Part shown: piece by piece, positions 5,580 through 13,880 of the stretch | How the letters are laid out: every line of letters begins with the position of its first letter | Numbering within the stretch: position 1 is the stretch's first letter | From: an uncultured Eubacterium sp. | Lineage (GTDB): Bacteria; Bacillota; Clostridia; Oscillospirales; Acutalibacteraceae | Direction of reading: 5' to 3' | Assembly (NCBI GenBank): GCA_945980015.1 | Contig: CAMFQI010000006.1 | Location: 1 to 14,344 of the forward strand | DNA length: 14,344 nucleotides | Program-made: the position numbers and the translations under genes | Notes under the pieces: generated by a model | What the model was told of the DNA's origin: nothing | The model's input: the letters and a program-made list of their open reading frames with translations, nothing else | The model's database searches: none

Positions 5580-7184
5580 ATGAAACAGCGTAAAAAATTG
5601 AGCACACTTAGGAAAATAAAATCAAATAACAACGAGGCGTTTTTTCTCGTAATCCGTGGTCTTGAAGTAGGTATCTTTGCAGGCCTTGTTTCCGTGCTGT
5701 ACCGTTACCTTTTATCCTTTGCCGAAAGCGGACTTGAGCATGTTCTCGAATACGTTGCAAATAATCCTTTGCGCATAACCCTCTGGCTGATACTGCTTGC
5801 GGTACTCGGCGTTTTCGTATACTTCGTTAACAGGTTTGAGCCTGACGCTTCGGGCTCTGGCATTCCGCAGGTCAATGCCGAAATCAAGGGCAGGCTCAAC
5901 CCAAGCTGGTGGAGAGTTATCCTTGCAAAGCTCATCGGCGGCACTACTGCCGTTTTCTCCGGACTTTCACTCGGCAGAGAGGGTCCGTCCGTTCAGCTCG
6001 GCGGTATGGCGGCGAAGGGTGTTGCGAAGATAACAAAAGCCGACAAGACGACCGAGCTTCGTATGATTTCCTGCGGCGCAGGTGCAGGTATGGCGGCGGC
6101 GTTTAATTCGCCTCTTGCCGGCACAATGTTCGTTATGGAGGAAATTCATCACTCCTTCGACAGAAACATTCTTTGTATGGGTATAGTTTCGACCGTTGTT
6201 GCGGACTATGTGTCAAAGCTGTTTTTCGGTCAAAATACAATATTCAACTACACAACCGTAACTTTTCCTCTAAGGCATTACTGGATACTGATTTTGCTCG
6301 GAATACTCATAGGTCTTTGCGGCGTCGGATATACAAAAATTATGCTCAAGTCGCAGGAGCTTTACAAAAAGCTGACGAAAATCCCTCAGTACATAAAGCT
6401 TCCGATAGTTTTCGTAATCAGCGGCGTAGTCGGTCTTGTGCTTCCGCAGGTGCTTTGCGGCGGTCACAGTATGGTGTCTTATCTTATCAACGAACGCCCT
6501 GATGTCGGCACAATGTTCTTTTTGCTTGCGGCAAAATTCATATTCGGTGCTTTATGCTTTGCGTGCGGAGCGCCCGGCGGAACGCTTTATCCACTTTGCG
6601 TTTTGGGAACTTATTTGGGTGCGGCGTTCGGCAGTATCATAATAAATTATACAGGTTTACCCGACGGACTTTGGGAGGAATTTGCCGTAATCGGTATGGC
6701 GGGCTTCTTCTCCGCTACTGTAAAAAGTCCGATTACAGGTATTGTTCTTGTTTTTGAGCTGACAGGCAATATGAACAATCTGCTTCCGCTTGCAACCGTT
6801 GCGCTCATAAGCTACGCAGTTTCAAATATGCTCGGAAGCGAGCCGATATACGAAGCGTTACTCGGCAGACTATCGGGTAAAGAGGGCTTGACGCCCTTTA
6901 AGTCAAGCAGTGAAAAGGTAATAAAATCCTATGTCATTCCCACCGGAAGCGACCTTGACGGTAAAAAAATCAAGGAGGTTGAGTGGGGACGGCACGCTCT
7001 TATTATAACTGTTGAACGAGGAGAGGAAAGCATAACGCCCAACGGCGACGTTGTGCTTCAAGGCGGCGATGAAATCGTATTTTTTGTTTCTCAAAGAAAG
7101 CTCGACAAAACCTGCGAGCATCTGGACGAATTGTTTGAAGAGCAATACAAACCCCATTCAATAACAAAACAGGAAAAGCTATGA
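5580..7184 (+). CDS. ClC-family Cl-/H+ antiporter with C-terminal TrkA_C domain
   Basis: A 534-residue membrane protein with a ClC core (about 20-430, many hydrophobic segments) and a C-terminal RCK_C/TrkA_C domain (about 448-512). It has GSGIP (92-96, chloride site), GREGP with the gating Glu134 (132-136), FVMEE with Glu187-Glu188 where transporters keep the internal proton glutamate, GAPGG (330-334), SPITG (383-387) and EPIYEALL, whose Tyr424 matches the chloride-coordinating Tyr445 of the E. coli protein. Retention of both glutamates favours an antiporter over a channel. TrkA_C domains often bind nucleotides or ions and could gate transport. An in-frame TAA at 5574-5576 rules out an upstream start, and no ribosome binding site precedes the ATG, so it is likely translated from a leaderless mRNA. 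Its stop overlaps the GH5 start (ATGA, 7181-7184). Confidence 0.92.
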   Translation: MKQRKKLSTLRKIKSNNNEAFFLVIRGLEVGIFAGLVSVLYRYLLSFAESGLEHVLEYVANNPLRITLWLILLAVLGVFVYFVNRFEPDASGSGIPQVNAEIKGRLNPSWWRVILAKLIGGTTAVFSGLSLGREGPSVQLGGMAAKGVAKITKADKTTELRMISCGAGAGMAAAFNSPLAGTMFVMEEIHHSFDRNILCMGIVSTVVADYVSKLFFGQNTIFNYTTVTFPLRHYWILILLGILIGLCGVGYTKIMLKSQELYKKLTKIPQYIKLPIVFVISGVVGLVLPQVLCGGHSMVSYLINERPDVGTMFFLLAAKFIFGALCFACGAPGGTLYPLCVLGTYLGAAFGSIIINYTGLPDGLWEEFAVIGMAGFFSATVKSPITGIVLVFELTGNMNNLLPLATVALISYAVSNMLGSEPIYEALLGRLSGKEGLTPFKSSSEKVIKSYVIPTGSDLDGKKIKEVEWGRHALIITVERGEESITPNGDVVLQGGDEIVFFVSQRKLDKTCEHLDELFEEQYKPHSITKQEKL

Positions 7185-8584
7185 ACTTTACAACAGACTC
7201 AACCGTAATACGAGACGAACACGGCAGACAACGTATCTTCAGAGGATTGAACATCTGCTTCAAAAAGCCGTACAGTGATGAAAAAATCGACAGATTTCTC
7301 ACAGGCTATCTGAACGTACTTAATAATTCCGGCGCAAACATTGTGCGATTGGGAATTACTTGGGAAATGCTTGAGCCGAAGCAAAATCAAAAAAACGACG
7401 GGCTTATCAAAATCCTGCACAGCTTCGTAAAAAACTGCGAAGAAAACGGCGTTTACGTTATGCTTGATATGCATCAGGATTTGTTTAGCAGAAAATTCTG
7501 CGGCGACGGTATGCCGTCTTGGGTAATAGACAAAAGGATTTTGCCGAAAAGATATATGGCAATTTGGGCAGAGGGATATTTTTATCTCGATTGCGTTCAA
7601 AAAGCCTTCAATGATTTTTGGCGCAACAAAAACGGCGTCTTGGACAAATTTACGGATATTTGGAAATGGTACCGTTCGCAGTTTGACGACTGCAAAAATA
7701 TTATCGGCAACGACTTTCTCAACGAGCCGTATATTACCGACAACGGCAGAGAGGTATTTTGCAAAATCGCAGACGGCATTGCAAAGGAAAATTACGGCGT
7801 TAATCTAAACTGCTCAAAATATTTTGAAAAAAACATTGACCGTATCGGCTTTATAGCAATGGCGACCCGTCTTGCAAAAACGGTTTTGCAAAACGGCGGA
7901 CCTAAAAAGCTACTAAAATCTGCCGACAACTACGAGCAATTCTCAAGAGTAATTAGCGGTCTTGAAAAATACACCGAAGGCTTCAACCGTGAATATTATC
8001 AGCCGTTTATTGACAGTCTTGACGAAGCGGTAACAAGGGACGAGTTCACATTTTTTGAGCACAATTATTACAGCAATCTCGGAATACCGTTTGAAATTAA
8101 AGCAAAGAAAAATTACGTTTATTCGCCGCACGCTTATGATATTTTCGTTGACAGCACACTGTATAACGAATATTCCTCGAACAACCGAATTGAGTTCATC
8201 ACCGACAAAATAAGAGAAAATCAGCTAAAGATGAACGTTCCGGTTATGTTCGGCGAGTGGGGTGCAGGTGCAGGCGGAACAAAGTGGATTGACCATGTTG
8301 AATTCGTTATGGATATTATGGAAAAATACCAATGGAGCAATATCTACTGGGGCTATCAATGGTTCAATCCAACCTTTACAAGCCGCATAAACAGACCGTA
8401 TCCCGTTGCAATCTGCGGCGATATTATCGAATACAAAACCGACAGTAAGGCAAGAGAGTTCACTCTTACCTTTGTTCAAAAAGAGGGATTTGATAATGTT
8501 GAAAACGAAATATATATTCCGAAAAAAGGAATTTATCGTTTTTCTGTAAAACCCGGTAAATACACTATTAAGTTGAAGTATTAG
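7181..8584 (+). CDS. GH5 glycosidase, endoglycoceramidase-like
   Basis: A 467-residue family 5 glycoside hydrolase, a retaining enzyme with a TIM barrel. GANIVRLGITWEMLEP (51-66) and LDMHQDLFSRKFCGDGMPSWV (95-115) are blocks I associate with endoglycoceramidases and related beta-glycosidases. NDFLNEP gives the acid/base Glu182, YSPHAYD contains His317, and FGEWGAG gives the nucleophile Glu359. A C-terminal beta-rich tail (about 415-467) resembles the accessory domain of that group. There is no signal peptide (MNFTTDSTVIRDEHG), so it should act in the cytoplasm on an imported or self-made glucoside. It overlaps the ClC gene by four bases, with AGGAAAA as ribosome binding site. The GH3 gene follows after 10 bases. 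GH5 is certain; substrate (glycolipid, steryl glucoside or other aryl/alkyl glucoside) is a guess. Confidence 0.87.
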   Translation: MNFTTDSTVIRDEHGRQRIFRGLNICFKKPYSDEKIDRFLTGYLNVLNNSGANIVRLGITWEMLEPKQNQKNDGLIKILHSFVKNCEENGVYVMLDMHQDLFSRKFCGDGMPSWVIDKRILPKRYMAIWAEGYFYLDCVQKAFNDFWRNKNGVLDKFTDIWKWYRSQFDDCKNIIGNDFLNEPYITDNGREVFCKIADGIAKENYGVNLNCSKYFEKNIDRIGFIAMATRLAKTVLQNGGPKKLLKSADNYEQFSRVISGLEKYTEGFNREYYQPFIDSLDEAVTRDEFTFFEHNYYSNLGIPFEIKAKKNYVYSPHAYDIFVDSTLYNEYSSNNRIEFITDKIRENQLKMNVPVMFGEWGAGAGGTKWIDHVEFVMDIMEKYQWSNIYWGYQWFNPTFTSRINRPYPVAICGDIIEYKTDSKAREFTLTFVQKEGFDNVENEIYIPKKGIYRFSVKPGKYTIKLKY

Positions 8585-8594
8585 GAGAAACACT

Positions 8595-11018
8595 ATGACT
8601 TTCAAGGAAAAAATCAATGACCTTATCGGTGATATAACAAATAAGTTTTCGTCTCTTTCTCAAGCAGAAAACAATGATGTTCAGGTAGAAAAGGAAATCA
8701 GCGAGGGTATGCCCGCACTTGCAAGACAGGCGGCGGCAGAGGGTACTGTTATGCTCAAAAACGACGGCGTGCTTCCTCTCAATAAAGGTACTGTTGTATC
8801 TCTTTTCGGCAGAACCTACAAGGATTATTTCTTTGTCGGCTACGGAAGTGGCGGCGACGTTAACCGTCCGTACAATATTGACATTGCGCAAGGTATTGAA
8901 AACTGCGAGGACTTAACTCTCAATGCAAAGCTTCACAATACATATATGACTTGGCGTGAAAAACACCCTGTTTCTCACGGCTACTGGGCACATTGGCCGC
9001 TCAGATATGAGGAAATGCCTCTGACAGACGAAATTGTAGGCTCTGCAAGAAAAATCAGCGACACGGCTGTTGTTACTATCGGTCGTTCGTCGGGCGAGGA
9101 CAGAGACTGCGACCTTGCAAACGGAAGCTATTATCTCCACGATGAAGAAATCGAAATGCTCGATAAGGTCACCTCACATTTTGACAAAGTTATAGTTTTG
9201 CTCAACGTGGGAAACATTATTGATATGAGCTGGGTTAAGCACTACGGCGACAAAATCGGCGCAGTTTTGTACGTTTGGCAGGGCGGTATGGAAAGCGGAA
9301 ACGCCGTTGCAGACATACTTTGCGGCAAGGCTTGTCCGTGCGGAAAGCTCACGGATACTATTGCAAAAGCATACGAGGATTATCCGTCGTCGGCGCAGTT
9401 CGGCAACAAAAAGGTCAACGAATACACCGAGGATATTTTTGTCGGCTACCGTTATTTTGAAACCTTTGCGCAGGACAGAGTTCTTTATCCGTTCGGCTTC
9501 GGTCTTTCCTACACCGATTTTGAGATAAAAACAAACGGCGTTACCGCAGACGAAAACGGCTTTTCACTCGACGTCACAGTTACAAATACGGGACAATATT
9601 CAGGTAAAGAGGTTGTTCAGCTTTATCTTTCAAAGCCTTGCGGAAGGCTCGGCAATCCCGCAAGAGAGCTTGTCGCATTTGCAAAAACAAAAACGCTTGA
9701 ATGCGGTGAAACACAGGATTTATCGCTTTATGTCGATATGTACAGCCTTGCTTCATACGACGACTGCGGTGCAACAAACAATGCAAATTCCTATGTTATC
9801 GAAGCCGGCGAATACGCCTTTTATCTCGGAAACAGTGTGCGTGACGCAGAAAAGGTTCACTCCTATTTCCACGAAGAAACAACGCTTTGGGAACAGCTAA
9901 AGCAGGTTTGCGCCCCGAAATATGACTTCAAAATCTTCAAAGCAGAGGAAATCGACGGCAAGACAGTGCTTTCAACAAAATCGGTTGCTAAGGAAAAGTA
10001 CGATATGGCAACACGAATTTTGAACAATATCCCCGAAGATATTGAGCAGACAGGCGACAGAGGAATTAAGCTTGACGACGTTAAAAACGGCAAGGCGACT
10101 ATGGACGAATTCGTTGCTCAGCTTGATAATACGGAACTTGAAGCGATAACAAGAGGCGGCTACAAAATGGATAACCCCTTAGGTCCAAAGGGCAACGCAG
10201 GCGTTTACGGTGGCGTGCTCGAAAGCCTGCGTGACAAGGGCGTTCGACCGATTGTAACAACAGACGGTCCGAGCGGAATAAGGCTCGTTTCGTGTTGCTC
10301 GCTTCTGCCGATAGGCACGCTTTTAGCCTGCTCGTTCAACACCGAGCTTGTAACAGAATTGTACAAAATCATCGCAAAGGAAATGAAGAAAAAGGGCAGC
10401 GACGTTTTGCTTGCTCCGGGTATGAATATTCACAGAAATCACCTTTGCGGCAGAAACTTTGAATACTTCAGCGAGGATCCGTATTTAAGCGGAAAAATGG
10501 GTGCGGCGAGCGTTTTGGGTATTCAGTCCGATGGCGGCTCGGCGTGTCCGAAGCACTTTGCCTGCAACAATCAGGAGCTTTGCAGAAACACCAACGACAG
10601 CCGTTTGAGTGAAAGAGCGCTTCGTCAAATTTATCTCAAGGGCTTTGAAATCTGCATAAAGGAAAGCAAGCCTAAAAACATTATGACCTCGTACAACAAA
10701 ATCAATGGTGTTTGGTGTCATTACAACTACGACACCTGCGTTACCGTTTTAAGAAACGAATGGGGCTACGAGGGTAACGTTATGACCGACTGGTGGATGA
10801 AACCGTCGAAGAGCATCGAATTCCCGAAGCTCAAGGATCAGGCATATCGTGTGCGCTCGGGCGTTAATCTGCTTATGCCGGGCGGCGACAGAGTAACAAA
10901 CGAAAAGCCCGACGGCACACTCCTTGCAACTCTCGGCAAGCCTTACGGCATAACGCTCGGCGAAATTCAGCAAAGCGCAAAATGGATTTTGAAATCGGTT
11001 ATCGATATTGAAAAATAA
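8595..11018 (+). CDS. GH3 beta-glucosidase with reversed domain order
   Basis: An 807-residue cytoplasmic GH3 enzyme without a signal peptide. The usual order is TIM barrel, alpha/beta sandwich, fibronectin-like; here the barrel is last. The sandwich domain comes first (about 45-300: GTVMLKNDGVLPLN 50-63, acid/base region GRSSGEDRD with Glu168, YPFGFGLSYTDFE 298-310). The fibronectin III-like domain follows (about 320-415), and then the barrel (about 510-800: TDGPSG 556-561, NFEYFSEDP 621-629, KHF 653-655). The nucleophile is Asp732 in VMTDWWM. The same permutation is known in beta-glucosidases of Ruminococcus albus and Butyrivibrio. The start is supported by AGGAG at 8583-8587, overlapping the GH5 stop. 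It would remove terminal beta-glucosyl units, perhaps from the GH5 product (inference). Confidence 0.93.
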   Translation: MTFKEKINDLIGDITNKFSSLSQAENNDVQVEKEISEGMPALARQAAAEGTVMLKNDGVLPLNKGTVVSLFGRTYKDYFFVGYGSGGDVNRPYNIDIAQGIENCEDLTLNAKLHNTYMTWREKHPVSHGYWAHWPLRYEEMPLTDEIVGSARKISDTAVVTIGRSSGEDRDCDLANGSYYLHDEEIEMLDKVTSHFDKVIVLLNVGNIIDMSWVKHYGDKIGAVLYVWQGGMESGNAVADILCGKACPCGKLTDTIAKAYEDYPSSAQFGNKKVNEYTEDIFVGYRYFETFAQDRVLYPFGFGLSYTDFEIKTNGVTADENGFSLDVTVTNTGQYSGKEVVQLYLSKPCGRLGNPARELVAFAKTKTLECGETQDLSLYVDMYSLASYDDCGATNNANSYVIEAGEYAFYLGNSVRDAEKVHSYFHEETTLWEQLKQVCAPKYDFKIFKAEEIDGKTVLSTKSVAKEKYDMATRILNNIPEDIEQTGDRGIKLDDVKNGKATMDEFVAQLDNTELEAITRGGYKMDNPLGPKGNAGVYGGVLESLRDKGVRPIVTTDGPSGIRLVSCCSLLPIGTLLACSFNTELVTELYKIIAKEMKKKGSDVLLAPGMNIHRNHLCGRNFEYFSEDPYLSGKMGAASVLGIQSDGGSACPKHFACNNQELCRNTNDSRLSERALRQIYLKGFEICIKESKPKNIMTSYNKINGVWCHYNYDTCVTVLRNEWGYEGNVMTDWWMKPSKSIEFPKLKDQAYRVRSGVNLLMPGGDRVTNEKPDGTLLATLGKPYGITLGEIQQSAKWILKSVIDIEK

Positions 11019-11021
11019 TCA

Positions 11022-11060
11022 ACACAGGAGATGCGTTCCCGTGTGTCATTTATTTGTTAA
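11022..11060 (+). terminator. Weak candidate terminator after the GH3 gene
   Basis: An 8-bp stem with one mismatch (11022-11029 with 11037-11044, loop GATGCGT) is followed by the T-rich but interrupted stretch TCATTTATTTGTTAAT. It lies right after the GH3 stop, at the likely operon end, but stem and tail are both poor. Confidence 0.3.
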
Positions 11061-11065
11061 TACAG

Positions 11066-11115
11066 GCTCCCCTTTTAATGAAATAAAGGGGAGCTGTCAC
11101 GAAGTGACTGAGGGG
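11066..11115. repeat. Interspersed palindromic repeat (double hairpin)
   Basis: A perfect 10-bp stem GCTCCCCTTT/AAAGGGGAGC (11066-11075 with 11085-11094) is followed by a small hairpin GTCAC-GAA-GTGAC (11096-11108) and TGAGGGG. From memory, this pattern recurs between genes in many gut Firmicutes genomes. No T run follows on either strand, so it is more likely a dispersed repeat than a terminator. It is unrelated to the REP units at 4381-5490. Confidence 0.6.
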
Positions 11116-11144
11116 ATAAAAGACCAAAACAAAAAGGAAAACAT

Positions 11145-12074
11145 ATGAAAATTTTTAAGAACCGCGGAGACATATATATTTCTAAATCCGATTACAAATC
11201 GAGCAAGGAGGAGCGAATACTTCTCATACTGCTCGCTTTGATAGTCGTTTTTACCGTTGTGTTTTTTGTGATTTTGAACAGCAAATACTCCTCGGTTAAG
11301 GAATTTTTCGGCAGTGACGACGTTACGACAACGCAGATTGTCGAGGAGGTCGGCGAGGAATTGCCCGAAATATCGGGAAGAAAGAATTTTCTCATTTTTG
11401 AAACCGACTCTGCGCAGTCCGACATTCATTATATTTTTCTCATTCAGGCTGACAGAGATAATCTGTCCTACAAGGTATGCTCTCTGTCGCCCGATATGAA
11501 GCTTGACGGCGAGACGATTTATTCGATTTTTTCAACAGGCGGCGGTGCATCGCTTCAAACAAAGCTGACGTCGTTTTTAGGAATTAACATAGATTATTAC
11601 GCCGCCTTTACGAGCGACAATTTCACTCAACTTGTCAACAAATTAGGCGGCTTTGAGTACACGTCGGACGAGGCTATTAAGTACGACAATGCAAAAAACA
11701 AGAACGATACCTATTCCGTTCGTATCAAAAAGGGTACTCAAAGGATATCGGGAACGGAGCTTTCCGAACTTTTAAGATATTACAGCGAGGATAATACCGA
11801 CTACGAAAAAGCAAACCACATTATGCTTTATGCTCTTGTAAATCTCATAAACGAAGATAATTTAGAGGATTCGCAGGCTTTGTTCAGATTGTTCATCAAT
11901 TCTGCAACAACAAATATTACCGTGCGTAATTTCCAAGACGGCTATGACGCACTCAATATTTTCAGCCGAAAAAACAGCGAAATAACGGTTTACGCCCCTA
12001 TTATATCAATCGACAGCGAAAAGAATATCACTCCCGAAGCAATGCGGGAGGTCAAGGGCTATTTCAGTGAATAA
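11145..12074 (+). CDS. Membrane-anchored LCP-like protein lacking catalytic arginines
   Basis: A 309-residue protein with a short basic cytoplasmic N-terminus, one membrane helix (about 25-45) and an outside domain. The domain (about 79-265) has the outline of LytR-CpsA-Psr phosphotransferases, which attach teichoic acids or capsule to peptidoglycan: [43 protein letters not shown] (141-172) and [20 protein letters not shown] (195-214). The arginine-rich active-site motifs seem lost. SLSPDMKL (113-120) stands where xxPRDT is expected, and [16 protein letters not shown] (212-227) where R-x-R...R-x-x-R is expected. It may be a non-catalytic relative. The ribosome binding site AAGGAAA is good. 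It lies 17 bases before folE, probably in the same transcript. I see no clear promoter in 11019-11144. The LCP call is by pattern, not alignment. Confidence 0.65.
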   Translation: MKIFKNRGDIYISKSDYKSSKEERILLILLALIVVFTVVFFVILNSKYSSVKEFFGSDDVTTTQIVEEVGEELPEISGRKNFLIFETDSAQSDIHYIFLIQADRDNLSYKVCSLSPDMKLDGETIYSIFSTGGGASLQTKLTSFLGINIDYYAAFTSDNFTQLVNKLGGFEYTSDEAIKYDNAKNKNDTYSVRIKKGTQRISGTELSELLRYYSEDNTDYEKANHIMLYALVNLINEDNLEDSQALFRLFINSATTNITVRNFQDGYDALNIFSRKNSEITVYAPIISIDSEKNITPEAMREVKGYFSE

Positions 12075-12091
12075 CACAAGCGAGGTGCTTT

Positions 12092-12661
12092 ATGATAACA
12101 CAGGAAAACAAACAAATAATAATGAACGCCGTGCGTGACATACTCAAGGCGGTAGGCGAGGACGTTGAGCGTGAGGGACTTTTGGAAACTCCGAAAAGAG
12201 TTGCAAATATGTACGAGGAGCTTTTTTCGGGACTCAACGACGACCCGAAGCAGCACTTAAAATTGTTTGATGAAAAATCAAACGACGAAATGGTAATCGT
12301 AAAGGATATTCCGTTTTCGTCGATGTGCGAGCATCATTTACTCCCCTTTGTCGGCAAGGCTCATATTGCTTATATTCCCGCCGATAACAAGATTATCGGG
12401 CTTTCAAAATTTGCAAGAATTGTCGATAATTTTGCAAAAAGACCTCAGGTACAGGAGCGTCTTACCTCGGATATTGCAGATTTTCTTGATGAAAATCTAA
12501 AGCCGAAGGGCGTTGCGGTTATTATCGAAGCGGAGCATATGTGTATGAGCATACGAGGTGCAAGAGCGTCAGGCTCAAAAACGCAGACATCGGCGCTTCG
12601 AGGAATGATGAAAAGCGACGCAAGAACAAGAGCAGAGGTGTTGTCGTTATTAACAAAATGA
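12092..12661 (+). CDS. folE: GTP cyclohydrolase I
   Basis: A 189-residue type I enzyme converting GTP to 7,8-dihydroneopterin triphosphate, the first step of folate synthesis, usually as a decamer. The zinc ligands are visible as Cys79 and His82 in [11 protein letters not shown] (76-86) and Cys151 in [10 protein letters not shown] (148-157). [23 protein letters not shown] (103-125) and TSALRG (166-171) complete the signature. GAGGTG precedes the ATG at a good distance. Its TGA overlaps the folP ATG (ATGA, 12658-12661). Length and motifs are normal. Confidence 0.97.
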   Translation: MITQENKQIIMNAVRDILKAVGEDVEREGLLETPKRVANMYEELFSGLNDDPKQHLKLFDEKSNDEMVIVKDIPFSSMCEHHLLPFVGKAHIAYIPADNKIIGLSKFARIVDNFAKRPQVQERLTSDIADFLDENLKPKGVAVIIEAEHMCMSIRGARASGSKTQTSALRGMMKSDARTRAEVLSLLTK

Positions 12662-13482
12662 TTTGGAAATGCACAAATAAGAAAATAAATTATTCCGAAA
12701 AGCCTATAATTATGGGCATTATCAACGTCACGCCCGACAGCTTTTCGGACGGCGGAGACTATTATGATACCGAAAGTGCCGTGGCTCACGCCTTAGAGCA
12801 TATCAAAAACGGAGCTGATATTCTCGACTTCGGTGCCCAAAGCACACGACCGGGGCACGTTCCGATAAGCGCCGATGAGGAAATACAAAGGCTTTCGGAC
12901 GTTCTGAAAAAAATCAGACCGCTTTGCAATTTACCAATAAGCGTTGACACGTATTACCCCGAGGTTGCGGCTGCGGTTATTGAGCTTGGTGCAGACATAA
13001 TCAACGACGTAAGCGGCGTAATAAATCCCGAAATGGCACGGATTATTAAGCAAAGCGGCGCAGGTTGGGTGATTATGCACAACGGTGACGGCGGCGTTAA
13101 TGAGGTTAAGTCGTTTTTTGACAGCAGTATAAAGGAATGTGAACGCCTCGGAATTGACCAAGCGCAGCTTTGTCTTGATATGGGTATCGGCTTCGGAAAA
13201 ACGAGACCGCAGGATTTGGAGCTTATCGCCGGCGTAAAGCATTACAAAAAGCAGGGATATCCTCTGCTTCTCGGCACAAGCAGAAAAAGAGTTATAGGCG
13301 AATACAGTCACCAAAGCGACCCAAAAATGCGAATTTTCGGCAATATAGCGGCTGACACCTGTGCAATTCTCGGCGGTGCAAATATCTTTCGTGTTCACGA
13401 CACAGTCAGTGAAGCTCAGGGCATTTATATGGCTTATGCGCTCAAAGAGGCTTATGAAAAAATTGAAAACGGAGCAAAATAA
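12658..13482 (+). CDS. folP: Dihydropteroate synthase
   Basis: A 274-residue TIM-barrel enzyme joining para-aminobenzoate to 6-hydroxymethyl-dihydropterin diphosphate; it is the sulfonamide target family. Motifs: [14 protein letters not shown] (20-33), [15 protein letters not shown] (52-66), SVDT with Asp97, INDVSG with Asn116, [10 protein letters not shown] (173-182), GTSRKR with Lys210 (206-211) and FRVHD (245-249). The usual DPGIGFGK is DMGIGFGK here, a small deviation. An open frame extends upstream to 12541 inside folE. I chose 12658 because that gives the normal length and a four-base overlap with the folE stop. No strong ribosome binding site lies at the usual distance, so translation is probably coupled to folE. 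Confidence 0.96.
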   Translation: MIWKCTNKKINYSEKPIIMGIINVTPDSFSDGGDYYDTESAVAHALEHIKNGADILDFGAQSTRPGHVPISADEEIQRLSDVLKKIRPLCNLPISVDTYYPEVAAAVIELGADIINDVSGVINPEMARIIKQSGAGWVIMHNGDGGVNEVKSFFDSSIKECERLGIDQAQLCLDMGIGFGKTRPQDLELIAGVKHYKKQGYPLLLGTSRKRVIGEYSHQSDPKMRIFGNIAADTCAILGGANIFRVHDTVSEAQGIYMAYALKEAYEKIENGAK

Positions 13483-13483
13483 T

Positions 13484-13843
13484 ATGGACAAAATTTCAAT
13501 TAAGGGCTTGCGCCTTTTTGCCTATCACGGCGTAAATCCCGAGGAAAAGCGTGACGGTCAGGAATTCATTATTGATTTGGATTACTATGTTGACATAACA
13601 AAGGCGTGCCATCTTGACGATTTGTCCGACACGGTAAGCTATGCAAAGGTTGTAAAGACCGTCCGTCGTGTGTTTACCGCCGAAAAATATGACCTTATTG
13701 AGCGTGCGGCTCAGGTTATCGCCGACGCCGTGCTTGAAGAATACGAAAGCATATTCAAGCTCGAAATCACATTAAAAAAGCCCAATGCACCTATTAATGC
13801 CGATTTCGACTATGTCAGCGTGACTATCGTTCGAGAAAGATAA
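13484..13843 (+). CDS. folB: Dihydroneopterin aldolase
   Basis: A 119-residue enzyme cleaving 7,8-dihydroneopterin to 6-hydroxymethyl-dihydropterin and glycolaldehyde, usually as an octamer. It shows AYHGVNPEEKRDGQEF (13-28) with the conserved Glu21, DTVSYAKV (49-56), the pterin-binding IERAAQVIAD (72-81, Glu73) and LKKPNAPI (97-104) with the catalytic Lys99. The frame is open upstream to 13361 within folP, but GGAG at 13471-13474 and normal family length fix the start at 13484, one base after the folP stop. Confidence 0.96.
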   Translation: MDKISIKGLRLFAYHGVNPEEKRDGQEFIIDLDYYVDITKACHLDDLSDTVSYAKVVKTVRRVFTAEKYDLIERAAQVIADAVLEEYESIFKLEITLKKPNAPINADFDYVSVTIVRER

Positions 13844-13880
13844 ATTTTGAAATAAAAAAAGAAAAAAGGAAATAATAAAA

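Noticed and set aside
11031..11060. Mini-ORF of nine codons after AGGAG downstream of the GH3 gene
   Set aside because: The AGGAG touches the ATG, leaving no spacing for ribosome binding, and the peptide has no recognisable feature.
11066..11094. GCTCCCC hairpin as an intrinsic terminator
   Set aside because: No T run follows on either strand; it looks like an interspersed repeat.
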